Source: Luteimicrobium subarcticum (lineage in GTDB: Bacteria; Actinomycetota; Actinomycetes; Actinomycetales; Cellulomonadaceae). Taken from it: 64,000 nucleotides of DNA. The notes beneath the pieces were generated by a model, which saw only the letters and a program-made list of their open reading frames with translations, did no database searches and was not told the origin of the DNA. The position numbers and the translations under genes are program-made. Positions 1-8,915 of the stretch are shown here, piece by piece. The stretch covers positions 1 through 64,000 of the forward strand of contig NZ_PGTZ01000012.1 of the NCBI RefSeq assembly GCF_002798015.1, read 5' to 3'. Numbering within the stretch: position 1 is the stretch's first letter; the number at the start of each line of letters is the position of its first letter.

Positions 1-25
1 CCTCGGAGTAGTTCTTCCTGACCAT
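1..25 (-). CDS. IS3-family transposase OrfA, N-terminal 8 codons only
   Basis: The minus strand from 25 reads ATG and encodes M-V-R-K-N-Y-S-E before leaving the window. MxRKNYSE is a characteristic beginning of IS3-family OrfA, the helix-turn-helix subunit made upstream of the frameshifted integrase domain. Its position about 65 bases inside the element's terminal repeat is the expected spacing. No more of the protein can be judged from here. Confidence 0.6.
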
Positions 26-89
26 AGTTCTCGGATCATCTCGCTTCCCCAGCAAACGCTGGAATCAGCGTGTCCAAGAACCGGGGTCA
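1..89 (-). mobile_element. End of an IS3-family insertion sequence (partial)
   Basis: Read on the minus strand, the sequence from position 89 begins TGACCCCGGTTCTTGGACAC. This matches the style of IS3/IS150-group tips, which start with TG and carry a TTGGACA block. A small CCAGC-AAAC-GCTGG stem-loop lies at 49-62, and the first codons of an OrfA-type transposase start at 25 and run off the left edge. Only one end of the element is in the window, so its length, opposite repeat and target duplication cannot be seen. Confidence 0.7.
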
Positions 90-420
90 GGCCCCGGTGT
101 ACGCGGTGGAGGACTGGTTGTCCTTCACGGTCGAGACCGACCCGGCACCGTTCGCCCCCGGGCCGACGTACGTGGTCGAGGTCACGACCCCGTTGCCGTC
201 GGTGTAGGCGATGGTGCGGCCCCAGGCGTCGTATCCGGTCGAGACTCGCCCGGTCTCGCCGCGGGTGGACGGGTTCTGCGTGCCCGAGTAGTCCACAGCC
301 CCTGTGGCCGAGCTGTAGTGGGTGAACGTGTCGTCCACGGGTGTCGAGCCGGACAGGCCGGCCACGGCGGTGTGCACGAGGGTCGCGCGGCCCGCCGGGT
401 CGAACGTCGTCGCGTTGGTG
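87..420 (-). pseudogene. Rhs/YD-repeat protein remnant cut by the insertion sequence
   Basis: About 110 codons read as Rhs-family sequence, with motifs such as TTFDPAGRATL, TGYDAWGRTIAYTDGNG and STTY that are typical of YD-repeat wall or toxin-delivery proteins. Full Rhs proteins are usually over 1000 residues, so this is a fragment. The reading frame stops at 87-89 exactly on the TGA formed by the tip of the insertion sequence. Upstream (above about 420) the similarity fades into sequence with no recognisable start, so the 5' part is also missing. It is probably not expressed as a functional protein. Confidence 0.6.
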
Positions 421-555
421 GGTTGAGACTGCCGTCGATTCTGCGTGAAGACCGCCAGAACGCCACCGGCACGACACGACGATTCGTCGGAGAGTTCGCT
501 GGGGTTAACCACGCCACCACCCGACGAACAGGTCCAGCCGCGCGACTTCGCCCTC
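421..555. other. Gene-free stretch between the Rhs remnant and aroH
   Basis: This stretch holds the decayed 5' boundary of the Rhs fragment and the 3' flank of aroH. I see no convincing gene. No strong stem-loop terminator follows the aroH stop codon. Confidence 0.4.
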
Positions 556-921
556 CTACTGGGCGAGGTCGCGGCGCAGCGCGGTCGCGCCGTGCAGGTA
601 CACGTGCTTGACGTCCGCACGGGGCACGTCGAGCTCCGCGTGCGCCATGATCCGCACCACGCGCGGCAGCGCGCCGGGGACGTCGATCTCGACGGCGCAC
701 AGCAGCGGCACGTCCCCGAGCCCGAGCTCGCGCGCGGCCGCAGCGGGGAAGTCGGACCGCAGGTCGGGCGTGCAGGTGAACACGATGGAGATGAGCGCAT
801 CGGTGCTGATCGCGTTCTGCTCGAGGACCGCGGTGACGAGCTCGCGCGTGCGGTCGAACAGGTGCTCGCGCTCGTCGACGTCGAGCTGGGTCGCGCCCCG
901 GACCGCGCGCACCGGGCTCAC
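556..921 (-). CDS. aroH: Chorismate mutase, AroH class
   Basis: A 121-residue enzyme converting chorismate to prephenate in phenylalanine and tyrosine synthesis. Its length fits the trimeric AroH class (about 120-130 residues). Residues corresponding to the Bacillus AroH active site are present: R8 in the RGAT motif, E78 in CAVEID, R90 and Y108. The GTG start at 921 overlaps the stop of rluB (GTGA), so it is the last gene of the xerD-parA-scpAB-rluB run and is probably translationally coupled. The gene is intact although a transposon-damaged region lies just downstream. Confidence 0.93.
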   Translation of the reverse strand: MSPVRAVRGATQLDVDEREHLFDRTRELVTAVLEQNAISTDALISIVFTCTPDLRSDFPAAAARELGLGDVPLLCAVEIDVPGALPRVVRIMAHAELDVPRADVKHVYLHGATALRRDLAQ

Positions 922-1709
922 AGGCCGACCCCCGCCATGAGCGACCCCAGCTCCTCGCGGCCGAGGACGCGGGTGGACCCCGGGCGCAGGGTGCCGAGCC
1001 GGACGGGCCCGAAGCTCGTGCGCAGCAGGCGCGTGACCGGGAACCCGAGCTCCTCGAACAGGCGTCGCACGATGCGGTTGCGGCCCTCGTGGAGGGTCAC
1101 CTCGACGAGCGACTGGTCGGGGGTGCGGTCCACGACCTTGTACGCGTCGGGTGTCGCGAGCCCGTCCTCGAGCATCACGCCCGCCTTGAGGGTGGCGCCG
1201 AGACCGTTCGGGACGCGGCCCTGCAGGGTCGCGAGGTACGTCTTCGCGACCTCGTAGCGGGGGTGCATGAGGCGGTTCGCGAGCTCGCCGTCGTTCGTGA
1301 GCAGGAGCAGGCCCTCGGTGTCGAGGTCCAGGCGGCCCACGTGGTACAGCCGCTCGTTGCGGTCGGCGACGAACTGCCGCAGGTCCGGGCGGCCCTCCTC
1401 GTCGTCCATCGTCGAGACGACACCGAGCGGCTTGTTGAGCGCCACGGTGACGAGCGACGTGTCGAGCTGGACGCGCAGCCCGTCGACGTGCACGACGGCC
1501 TTCTTCGGGTCGACGCGGACGCCGAGCGCGGTGACGCGCACGCCGTCGACCTCGACGCGACCGGCGGCGATGATCTCCTCGCACGCGCGGCGCGAGCCGT
1601 ACCCCGCGGTCGCGAGCACCTTCTGCAGGCGGACGCCGTCAGGGTCGTGGACGTCACGCGGCGGAGTGCCGCCCTGGCGCGGCGGGGTGCGGTCGTTGCG
1701 GGGGCTCAC
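918..1709 (-). CDS. rluB: 23S rRNA pseudouridine synthase, RluB/RsuA family
   Basis: A 263-residue protein. An N-terminal S4 RNA-binding domain (about residues 20-70, VRLQKVLATAGYGSRRACEE) is followed by a pseudouridine synthase domain with the signature GRLDLDTEGLLLLTNDG, which contains the catalytic aspartate. It isomerises uridine in rRNA; the exact site cannot be told from sequence alone. The GTG at 1709 overlaps the scpB stop (GTGA), and the aroH start overlaps its own stop. A short basic region (residues 1-20) precedes the S4 domain. Placement after scpAB is common in Gram-positive genomes. Confidence 0.93.
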   Translation of the reverse strand: MSPRNDRTPPRQGGTPPRDVHDPDGVRLQKVLATAGYGSRRACEEIIAAGRVEVDGVRVTALGVRVDPKKAVVHVDGLRVQLDTSLVTVALNKPLGVVSTMDDEEGRPDLRQFVADRNERLYHVGRLDLDTEGLLLLTNDGELANRLMHPRYEVAKTYLATLQGRVPNGLGATLKAGVMLEDGLATPDAYKVVDRTPDQSLVEVTLHEGRNRIVRRLFEELGFPVTRLLRTSFGPVRLGTLRPGSTRVLGREELGSLMAGVGL

Positions 1710-2428
1710 GGGTTCTCCTGGTCGGTGGTGTCGACGAGGGCGTCGTCGAGGACGGGACCCCCGAGGACGTCCGGCCCGAAGGTGTCGAGGTCGGGCAGGT
1801 GGGGGGCGAGCGGCGGCAGCTCGTCGAGCGACGTGAAGCCCATCCGCTCCAAGAAGTATCCCGTAGTCCCGTACAGCACCGCACCGGATGGCTCGGTGCC
1901 GACCTCCGCGACCAGCCCGCGGGCCGCGAGGGTCCGCATGACGCCGTCGACGTTGACGCCGCGCACGGCGGAGACCTGCCCCCGGGTCACGGGCTGGCGG
2001 TACGCGACGACGGACAGGGTCTCGAGGGCCGCCTGGGTGAGCCGGGCCGTCTGCCCCTCGAGGACGAACCGACCGACGACGTCCGCGAACGCGGGCGCGG
2101 ACCACACCCGCCACCCGCCACCGGCCTCGCGCAGCTCGAAGCCGCGCGGGCGCCCGCCGGACGCCCCGCGGTACTCGTCGGCGAGCTCGCGCAGCAGCTC
2201 CTCGACCCGCGCCGCCGGCAGCCCGAGCACGCTCGCGAGCTGGGCGACAGGCTGCGGCTCGTCGACCACCATGAGGACGGCCTCCAGCGCGGCGCGCGCC
2301 CCGCCGGGCAGGGTCTCCACGTCGAGCGCGGGCTCGGCGTCCGGACGGGGCACGGCATCAGCGAGGGGCTGGGCGACGGCGTCGGCGTCGGCGTCGGCGA
2401 CAGACTCGGTGGCGGCCTGCTGGCTCAT
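1706..2428 (-). CDS. scpB: Segregation and condensation protein B
   Basis: A 240-residue kleisin-associated winged-helix protein that acts with ScpA and SMC in chromosome condensation. About 40 N-terminal residues are acidic and Ala-rich (ADADADAVAQ) and look disordered. Two winged-helix domains follow, with the conserved TQAALETLSVVAYRQPVTRGQ segment around residue 140. The ATG at 2428 overlaps the scpA stop (ATGA). The reading frame continues upstream inside scpA, but the conserved sequence starts after this ATG, which sets the start. Confidence 0.93.
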   Translation of the reverse strand: MSQQAATESVADADADAVAQPLADAVPRPDAEPALDVETLPGGARAALEAVLMVVDEPQPVAQLASVLGLPAARVEELLRELADEYRGASGGRPRGFELREAGGGWRVWSAPAFADVVGRFVLEGQTARLTQAALETLSVVAYRQPVTRGQVSAVRGVNVDGVMRTLAARGLVAEVGTEPSGAVLYGTTGYFLERMGFTSLDELPPLAPHLPDLDTFGPDVLGGPVLDDALVDTTDQENP

Positions 2429-3282
2429 ACGGGGACCTCCGTGGTCTGCTCGCGCGCCGACGGGGCGTCCCCGTCGTCGTAGTCGGTCGTCACGCTCACG
2501 TCCTCGTCCGCCCCGGCCCACCGGACCGTGAGCTCGCCGAGCGCCGCCACCTGGTCGAACCCGACGGCCCCCTCGCGGAACAGCTCGAGGAGCGCGAGGA
2601 AGCGCGCGACGACGACCAGCGTCGAGTCGGCGTCCGCGACGAGCGCACGGAAGGTCAGCGCGCCGTCCCGCCGCAGCCGCTCCGCCACGAGGACGGCCTG
2701 CTCGCGCACGCTCACGGCCGGCGCGTGCAGGTGGGCGAGGTCCACCCCGGGCGGCGGGGGCTTGGGCGCGAGCGTCCGCGCGGCGAGGGCGGCGAGCTGG
2801 TCCGGGCCGAGCTGCCACACGAGATCGGGCAGCAGGGCCGCGAACCGCGGCTCGAGCGCGACCGTCCGGGGGAACCGGCGGCCCTCCGTCGCGAGCCGCT
2901 CGCGCACCACGTCCGCGACCTGCTTGTACGCGCGGTACTGCAGCAGCCGGGCGAACAGGAGGTCGCGGGCCTCGAGGAGCTCGAGGTCCTCCGCGTCCTC
3001 GACGCCCGTGGACGGCAGCAGGCGGGCCGCCTTGAGGTCCAGCAGGGTCGACGCGACGAGCAGGAACTCGCTCGCGGTCGACAGGTCCCAGCCGGGAGCG
3101 TCGGCCCGCTCGGCCGCGCGGATGTAGGCGATGAACTCGTCGGTCACCTGCGCGAGCGCGACCTCGGTGACGTCGAGCTTGCGCTGCGAGATCAGGGACA
3201 GGAGCAGGTCGAACGGGCCGCTGAAGTTGTCGAGGTGGACCTCGAACGCGGCCTCGGACCGGTTCTCAGGCGGCGTCGCCAC
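2425..3282 (-). CDS. scpA: Segregation and condensation protein A (kleisin)
   Basis: A 285-residue kleisin subunit that bridges SMC heads. The N-terminal motif FSGPFDLLLSLISQRKLDV and the segment SEFLLVASTLLDLKAARLLP are diagnostic of ScpA. The C-terminal part (about 200-270) is the winged-helix region that contacts the SMC cap. The start at 3282 lies within the 3' end of parA (17-base overlap), which implies coupling. smc itself is not in this window. Confidence 0.94.
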   Translation of the reverse strand: MATPPENRSEAAFEVHLDNFSGPFDLLLSLISQRKLDVTEVALAQVTDEFIAYIRAAERADAPGWDLSTASEFLLVASTLLDLKAARLLPSTGVEDAEDLELLEARDLLFARLLQYRAYKQVADVVRERLATEGRRFPRTVALEPRFAALLPDLVWQLGPDQLAALAARTLAPKPPPPGVDLAHLHAPAVSVREQAVLVAERLRRDGALTFRALVADADSTLVVVARFLALLELFREGAVGFDQVAALGELTVRWAGADEDVSVTTDYDDGDAPSAREQTTEVPV

Positions 3283-4255
3283 GCGCGACGAGCTCCCGGG
3301 CGAGCTGCCGGTAGGCGGTCGCGCCCGGGTGGGTGGGCGCGTACACGGTAATGGGCTCGGCCGCGACGGACGCGTCGGGGAACTTCACGGTCCGGCCGAT
3401 GACGGTGTGGAACAGGGTGTCGCCGAACGCCTCGTAGACCCGCTGGACGACCTCGCGGGCGTGCAGGGTCCGCGAGTCGTACATCGTGGCGAGGATGCCG
3501 TCGACCTCGAGGCGCGGGTTGAGCCGGTCGCGCACCTTCTCGATCGTCTCGACGAGCAGGGCGACGCCGCGCAGCGCGAAGAACTCGCACTCGAGCGGGA
3601 TCATCACGCCGTGCGCCGCCGTGAGGGCGTTCACGGTGAGCAGCCCGAGCGAGGGCTGGCAGTCGACGAGGATCACGTCGTACTCGTCCACGACGGACCG
3701 CAGGGCCCGCGACAGCACCGACTCGCGGGCGACCTCGCCGACGAGCTGGACCTCCGCCGCCGACAGGTCGATGTTGGCGGGCACGAGGTCGAGTCCCTCG
3801 ACCTCGGTGCGCCGCAGCACGTCGTGCAGGTCGACGTCGCGCTCCATCATCGCGTTGTAGACCGTGAGGTCGAGCTCGTTCGGGTTGATGCCCAGACCGA
3901 CGCTCGCCGCGCCCTGCGGGTCGAAGTCGACCACCAGCACCCGACGTCCGTACTCCGCGAGCGCCGCCGCGAGGCTGATCGTGGTGGTGGTCTTGCCGAC
4001 GCCACCCTTCTGGTTGCACATCGCGATGATGCGAGCGGGCCCGTGCTCGGCGAGCAGCGCCGGTTCGGGGAACTCGGGCAGGACGCGCCCGACGGGGTCG
4101 TGGCGGACCTCTGCGCCGTCGGTGCTGCCTGAGCCGTCGGTGGCGGCGACTGTGTCGTCGGTGGCGGGCTGGTCCGTGTCGGCCGCGTACCCGTGGGCGC
4201 CGGCCGGCGCCGGGCGGACCGGCTCCTGGGTGCTCTGCGTTGCCTCGGTGCTCAC
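3266..4255 (-). CDS. ParA-family chromosome partitioning ATPase (orphan)
   Basis: A 329-residue P-loop ATPase of the MinD/ParA/Soj family. The deviant Walker A KGGVGKT is at residues 83-89, the DFDPQG switch follows, and ILVDCQPSLG is the Walker B region. About 70 N-terminal residues are Ala/Thr/Asp-rich and probably disordered, which is longer than usual. No parB lies beside it; it sits between xerD and scpA, as in many actinobacteria, so it may serve segregation by a route other than the oriC parABS locus. The GTG at 4255 follows a TACGTT -10-like element by six bases, which supports this start and a leaderless mRNA. Confidence 0.88.
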   Translation of the reverse strand: MSTEATQSTQEPVRPAPAGAHGYAADTDQPATDDTVAATDGSGSTDGAEVRHDPVGRVLPEFPEPALLAEHGPARIIAMCNQKGGVGKTTTTISLAAALAEYGRRVLVVDFDPQGAASVGLGINPNELDLTVYNAMMERDVDLHDVLRRTEVEGLDLVPANIDLSAAEVQLVGEVARESVLSRALRSVVDEYDVILVDCQPSLGLLTVNALTAAHGVMIPLECEFFALRGVALLVETIEKVRDRLNPRLEVDGILATMYDSRTLHAREVVQRVYEAFGDTLFHTVIGRTVKFPDASVAAEPITVYAPTHPGATAYRQLARELVARGDAA

Positions 4256-4261
4256 GTGGCC

Positions 4262-4267
4262 AACGTA
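4262..4267 (-). promoter_or_regulatory. Putative leaderless -10 element of parA
   Basis: TACGTT on the minus strand, with six bases between it and the GTG start at 4255. The same element and spacing recur upstream of uvrB (TACGTTGG.CAC then the start). It is inferred to place transcription start at the first base of the start codon. Confidence 0.5.
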
Positions 4268-4358
4268 CCTCAGGGCTCCGCCGGGGCCGCGAAGGTCGAG
4301 CGGCGCGTCCCGGACGGCCGACGCGTCCGGCCCGCACGCGCACCGGGCACGGGTCGGG

Positions 4359-5294
4359 TCAGCCGCGGGCGCGCGGGTGCGACGTGAGGTAGACCTCGCG
4401 CAGCGCGTCCGGGGTGACCTGCGTGTAGAGCTGGGTGGTCGTGACGGACGCGTGCCCGAGGAGCTCCTGGACCACGCGGACGTCCGCTCCCCCGGCGAGC
4501 AGGTGGGTCGCGAAGGAGTGCCGCAGGGTGTGCGGGGAGACGTGCTCGCCGAGGCCGGCGGTGTCGGCGGCGCGGCGCAGCACGGCCCAGGCGCTCTGCC
4601 GGGACAGCCGGTCGCCGCGCGTGTTGAGGAAGACGGCGGGGCCGCCGCGCCCCGTCGCGGCGAGTGCGGGCCGGGCGCGCACCAGGTAGGCGTCCACGGC
4701 AGCGACGGCGTAGGAGCCCACGGGGACGACGCGCTCCTTGCGTCCCTTGCCGAAGAGGCGGACGGCGGGGGCGGCGCCGGTGAGGTCGACGTCGTCGACG
4801 TCGAGGCCGACGGCCTCGGAGATCCGGGCGCCGGACGAGTACACGAGCTCGAGCAGGGCGCGGTCGCGCAGCGGGCCCGGACCGTCGCCGCTGCCGGCGG
4901 CGTCGAGCAGGCGGGCGACGTCGTCGACGGCGAGCGCGTGGGGCAGGCGCCGGGGCCGCGCGGGCGGACGGACGTCGCGGGCCGGGTCGGTGGGCGTGTC
5001 GCCCTCGGCGGCGAGGAAGGCGTGCCAGCCGCGCACAGCGGCGAGGCAGCGGGCGGCGGACGCGGCGGACAGGACGGCGCCGTCGTCTCCGGTGCGCACG
5101 GCCACGAGGAACGCCTCGACGCAGGCCGGGTCGACACCGGTGACGCCGGTGACGCCGCGGGCGTCGAGGAAGCGCAGGTAGCGGGCGAGGTCGCGCCGGT
5201 AGGCGGAGGTGGTGTTGCGCGACAGCCCGCGTTCCACGGTGAGGTGCGCGAGGTACTGGTCCAGCGCCTGCTCGGGCGTCCGCGCCGGGCTCAC
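4359..5294 (-). CDS. xerD: Tyrosine recombinase XerD
   Basis: A 311-residue site-specific recombinase that resolves chromosome dimers at dif with XerC. The N-terminal SAM-like core-binding domain is at about residues 5-95. The catalytic domain carries R157 (GARISE), K183/K186 in GKGRKER, H255-xx-R258 (HTLRHS), H281 and the nucleophile Y290. The length and the absence of phage-like neighbours favour the housekeeping recombinase over a mobile integrase. The start is GTG at 5294. It is the first gene of the segregation cluster; about 100 bases separate it from parA. Confidence 0.92.
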   Translation of the reverse strand: MSPARTPEQALDQYLAHLTVERGLSRNTTSAYRRDLARYLRFLDARGVTGVTGVDPACVEAFLVAVRTGDDGAVLSAASAARCLAAVRGWHAFLAAEGDTPTDPARDVRPPARPRRLPHALAVDDVARLLDAAGSGDGPGPLRDRALLELVYSSGARISEAVGLDVDDVDLTGAAPAVRLFGKGRKERVVPVGSYAVAAVDAYLVRARPALAATGRGGPAVFLNTRGDRLSRQSAWAVLRRAADTAGLGEHVSPHTLRHSFATHLLAGGADVRVVQELLGHASVTTTQLYTQVTPDALREVYLTSHPRARG

Positions 5295-5301
5295 CCGGAG
5301 G

Positions 5302-6300
5302 TCACCAGGGCAGGAACACGTCGACGCACACCGCGACGGACAGCAGCGTCAGGTAGGTGATCGACGCGTGGAAGACCTTCATCTCGTACAGCTTGGCCTT
5401 CTGCGCGCCGGCCTCGTTGTTGTGCTCGGCGCGGCGCAGCATCTGGACGCACAGGGCGAGGAACCACACACCCAGGGCGAGCGCCACGACGGCGTACACC
5501 CAGGTCATGTGCGCGAGCGGCACGAGGAGCAGCGAGCACACGATCATCGCGACCGTGTACCAGACCATCTCGCGGGCGACGCGGTCGTCCTTCGCGACGA
5601 CGGGGAGCATCGGGACGCCCGCGTTCGCGTAGTCGCGGCGGAACTTCATCGACAGGGGCCAGTAGTGCGGCGGGGTCCAGAAGAACACCACGCCGAACAG
5701 TGCGACGGGCGCCCAGGACACGCCACCGGTGACGGCCGACCAGCCGATGAGGACGGGCATGCAGCCCGCGATGCCGCCCCACACGATGTTCTGCGGGGTG
5801 CGGCGCTTGAGGATCATCGTGTAGCCCACGACGTACAGCAGGATCGCGCCGACGGCGAGCAGCGCGGAGGCCACGTTGACGAACGCGACGAACCACGCCA
5901 TCGAGACGACGCCCAGGCCGAGGCCGAACAGCAGGGCGGCGCGCGGGCTGATCTCGCCGGTCGCGGTGGCGCGGCGACGGGTGCGGTTCATCACCTGGTC
6001 GATGTCGCGGTCCAGGTAACAGTTGAGGACGTTCGCCGACCCGGCGGCCAGGGCGCCGCCGACGAGCGTCGCGACGACGAGCCACCAGGACGGGAAGCCG
6101 CCCTGCGCGAGGATCATCGTCGGGATGGTCGTGACGAGCAGCAGCTCGATGACGCGCGGCTTGGTGAGCGCGACGTACGCGCCGAGCCGGTGTCGCCACC
6201 CCGCCCCCGTGACCTCGGCGCCGCCGCCGTCACCGGAGCGCGCAGGTCGCGAGGTGCCGTCGACGACGGAGGCCGTGTCGTGGCCGGGTGCCTGGCTCAT
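5302..6300 (-). CDS. ctaB: Protoheme IX farnesyltransferase (heme O synthase)
   Basis: A 332-residue UbiA-family membrane prenyltransferase that adds farnesyl to heme B for the terminal oxidase. The first Asp-rich motif is [18 protein letters not shown] and the second region includes [13 protein letters not shown]. About nine hydrophobic spans are visible between residue 45 and the end, after a soluble N-terminus of about 35 residues. ATG at 6300 is used; an in-frame GTG three codons upstream (6309) is possible because neither has a strong ribosome site. It diverges from tkt, a conserved actinobacterial arrangement. Confidence 0.93.
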   Translation of the reverse strand: MSQAPGHDTASVVDGTSRPARSGDGGGAEVTGAGWRHRLGAYVALTKPRVIELLLVTTIPTMILAQGGFPSWWLVVATLVGGALAAGSANVLNCYLDRDIDQVMNRTRRRATATGEISPRAALLFGLGLGVVSMAWFVAFVNVASALLAVGAILLYVVGYTMILKRRTPQNIVWGGIAGCMPVLIGWSAVTGGVSWAPVALFGVVFFWTPPHYWPLSMKFRRDYANAGVPMLPVVAKDDRVAREMVWYTVAMIVCSLLLVPLAHMTWVYAVVALALGVWFLALCVQMLRRAEHNNEAGAQKAKLYEMKVFHASITYLTLLSVAVCVDVFLPW

Positions 6301-6697
6301 GGTGGTCACGCGGGATCCGTGTTCCGTTCGGCTGCGAGGGGATGTGCTGGGGGCGCGCCACCGGGGCGCGCCGCACCCGCTCATGGTACGTCGTCCGGGG
6401 CGACGGCGGGCGCGGCGGCGCCCCGCCCGTCCGTGCGTCGGACCCCGAACTGTGATCCGCTGAACGGACACGGCCCGGCAGCGGTCCCGCGCTGTGGGTA
6501 GGCTGGACATCGCTGCGCGGTCCGCCCTCAGACACGCCCGCCAGCACGTCCCGTGCCCGCTCCCCGCGCCGTCTCCTGACGCGCCCCGCGGGCCGGGGTG
6601 TCACACACGTCGTGACGAACCGCACACCCGCGGTGCGTCACGACGCCACGTATCGGTGCCGCGAGGGCTGCGCTCCTCGCGCGGGAAATGAGGTTCG
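6301..6697. promoter_or_regulatory. Divergent ctaB-tkt control region
   Basis: About 400 bases without a gene. A TAGGCT hexamer near 6497-6502 on the plus strand resembles an actinobacterial -10 box and would give tkt a leader of about 190 bases. A long dyad lies at 6609-6644 (listed separately). Promoters for both genes must be here, but none has a clear -35 box. Confidence 0.4.
6609..6644 (+). promoter_or_regulatory. 36-base dyad/stem-loop in the tkt leader
   Basis: The arms GTCGTGACG (6609-6617) and CGTCACGAC (6636-6644) are perfectly complementary. After one A-G mismatch, ACCGC (6619-6623) pairs with GCGGT (6630-6634) around a six-base loop ACACCC. No T-tract follows, so a terminator is unlikely. 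It lies 53 bases before the tkt start and could be an mRNA structure or an operator for a dimeric regulator. Confidence 0.45.
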
Positions 6698-8806
6698 GTG
6701 AACGCGTTCACACCAGCAGGTCTGCCGCTCGAGTGGTCGGAGCTCGACGACCAGGCCGTCAAGACCATCAAGGCCCTCGCGGCCGACGCGGTCGAGAAGA
6801 CCGGCAACGGGCACCCCGGGACGGCGATCTCCCTCGCCCCCGCGGCCTACCTGCTCTTCCAGAAGTTCCTGCGCCACGACCCGTCGGACCCCCAGTGGGT
6901 GGGCCGCGACCGGTTCGTGCTGTCCGCGGGCCACTCCTCCCTGACGCTGTACCTCCAGCTCTTCCTGTCGGGCTACGGCCTCGAGCTCGAGGACATCGAG
7001 TCGCTGCGCACGTGGGGCTCCAAGACCCCGGGCCACCCCGAGGTGGGCCACACGGACGGCGTCGAGATCACCACGGGTCCGCTCGGCCAGGGCCTCGCGT
7101 CCGCCGTCGGCATGGCCTTCGCGGCGCGCCGCGAACGGGGCCTGCTCGACCCGAACGCGGCCGCGGGCGAGAGCCCGTTCGACCACACCGTGTACGTCAT
7201 CGCGGGCGACGGCGACCTCCAGGAGGGCGTGACGTCCGAGGCGTCGTCCCTCGCGGGCCACCAGCAGCTCGGCAACCTCGTCGTCATCTACGACCAGAAC
7301 CACATCTCCATCGAGGACGACACGAACATCTCGTTCTCCGAGGACGTGCTGGGCCGCTACGAGGCGTACGGCTGGCACACGCAGCGCGTGGACTGGACGA
7401 ACGGCGGCACCGGGTACACCGAGGACGTGCAGTCGCTCGCCGAGGCTGTCGCGGCCGCGAAGGCGGAGACGGGCAAGCCGTCGATCATCGCGCTGCGCAC
7501 CGTGATCGGCTGGCCGTCGCCCACGAAGCAGAACACGGGCAAGATCCACGGCTCCGCGATGGGCGCCGACGAGGTCAAGGGCCTCAAGACCGAGCTCGGC
7601 CTCGACCCGGAGGCGTCGTTCGCGGTCGCGGGCGACGTGCTGGCGCACGCCCGCGAGGTCCAGGACCGCGGCACCGCGCTGCGCGGGACCTGGCAGACGG
7701 CGTTCGACGCGTGGACCGAGGCGAACCCGGAGGGTGCGGCCCTCCTCGAGCGCCTGCGCACCCGCACGCTCCCCGCGGGCTGGACGGACGCGCTGCCCGA
7801 GTTCCCGGCCGGCAAGGACGTCTCGACCCGCGCCGCGTCGGGCAAGGTCCTCGCGGCCCTCGCCCCCGTGCTGCCCGAGCTGTGGGGCGGCTCGGCCGAC
7901 CTCGCCGAGTCGAACAACACCACGATGGAGGGCGAGCCGTCCTTCATCCCGGGCGAGCACTCCACCAAGGCGTGGACGGGCAACGCGTACGGCCGCACGC
8001 TCCACTTCGGCATCCGCGAGCACGCCATGGGCGCGATCCTCAACGGGATCGTGCTGCACGGCGGCACCCGTGCGTACGGCGGCACGTTCCTCGTGTTCTC
8101 CGACTACATGCGCCCGGCCGTGCGGCTCGCCGCCCTCATGCAGATCCCGACGACGTTCGTGTGGACGCACGACTCGATCGGTCTCGGTGAGGACGGCCCG
8201 ACGCACCAGCCCGTCGAGCACCTCGCGGCGCTGCGCGCCATCCCGGGCCTCGACGTGATCCGCCCCGCGGACGCCAACGAGGTCGCGTGGGCGTGGCGCA
8301 CGCTCCTCGAGCACACGGACCGCCCCGCGGGCATCGTCCTGACGCGCCAGAACATCCCGGTGTTCCCGCGCGGCGAGGAGGGCTTCGCCGACGCGTCCGG
8401 CACCGCGCAGGGCGCGTACGTCCTCGTGGACGCCCCCGAGGGCACGCCGGACGTCATCCTCCTCGCGACCGGCTCCGAGGTGCAGCTCGCCGTCGAGGCG
8501 CGCGAGCAGCTCGCCGGCGAGGGCGTCGGCGCACGCGTCGTGTCCGTGCCGTCGCGCGAGTGGTTCGACCAGCAGGACGCGGACTACCGCGAGTCCGTGC
8601 TGCCCGCCGCCGTGAAGGCCCGCGTGTCCGTCGAGGCCGCGGTCGCGCAGGGCTGGCGCGAGCTCGTCGGCGACGCCGGCCGCATCATCAGCCTCGAGCA
8701 CTTCGGGGCGTCGGCCGACTACAAGACGCTGTACCGCGAGTTCGGCATCACGGCGGACGCCGTGGCCGAGGCGGCCCGGCAGTCCCTGGCCGCCGTCCGC
8801 GGCTGA
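6698..8806 (+). CDS. tkt: Transketolase
   Basis: A 702-residue thiamine-diphosphate enzyme moving two-carbon units in the non-oxidative pentose phosphate pathway. The GNGHPGTAISLAP motif near residue 36 and the GDGDLQEG...NHISIEDD thiamine-binding segment (about residues 168-205) are present. The pyrimidine and C-terminal domains follow, with IREHAMGAILNG and EDGPTHQPVE. The GTG at 6698 begins the conserved N-terminus. It is the first gene of the tkt-tal-zwf-opcA-pgl operon; tal follows after 109 bases. Confidence 0.96.
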   Translation: MNAFTPAGLPLEWSELDDQAVKTIKALAADAVEKTGNGHPGTAISLAPAAYLLFQKFLRHDPSDPQWVGRDRFVLSAGHSSLTLYLQLFLSGYGLELEDIESLRTWGSKTPGHPEVGHTDGVEITTGPLGQGLASAVGMAFAARRERGLLDPNAAAGESPFDHTVYVIAGDGDLQEGVTSEASSLAGHQQLGNLVVIYDQNHISIEDDTNISFSEDVLGRYEAYGWHTQRVDWTNGGTGYTEDVQSLAEAVAAAKAETGKPSIIALRTVIGWPSPTKQNTGKIHGSAMGADEVKGLKTELGLDPEASFAVAGDVLAHAREVQDRGTALRGTWQTAFDAWTEANPEGAALLERLRTRTLPAGWTDALPEFPAGKDVSTRAASGKVLAALAPVLPELWGGSADLAESNNTTMEGEPSFIPGEHSTKAWTGNAYGRTLHFGIREHAMGAILNGIVLHGGTRAYGGTFLVFSDYMRPAVRLAALMQIPTTFVWTHDSIGLGEDGPTHQPVEHLAALRAIPGLDVIRPADANEVAWAWRTLLEHTDRPAGIVLTRQNIPVFPRGEEGFADASGTAQGAYVLVDAPEGTPDVILLATGSEVQLAVEAREQLAGEGVGARVVSVPSREWFDQQDADYRESVLPAAVKARVSVEAAVAQGWRELVGDAGRIISLEHFGASADYKTLYREFGITADAVAEAARQSLAAVRG

Positions 8807-8915
8807 GCCACCCGGTGGCGGGTGACCGGCGCACGTGCGCCGGGCACCCGCCACCGACCCGGCCCGCCCGGCGGGCCACGCAGGACCCGTGCGACGTCGA
8901 GAGGAAACGATCACC

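Noticed and set aside
421-800. Extension of the Rhs remnant into an uninterrupted 237-residue protein starting at 800
   Set aside because: The upstream part is an out-of-frame reading of aroH; only the last 110 codons or so have Rhs character.
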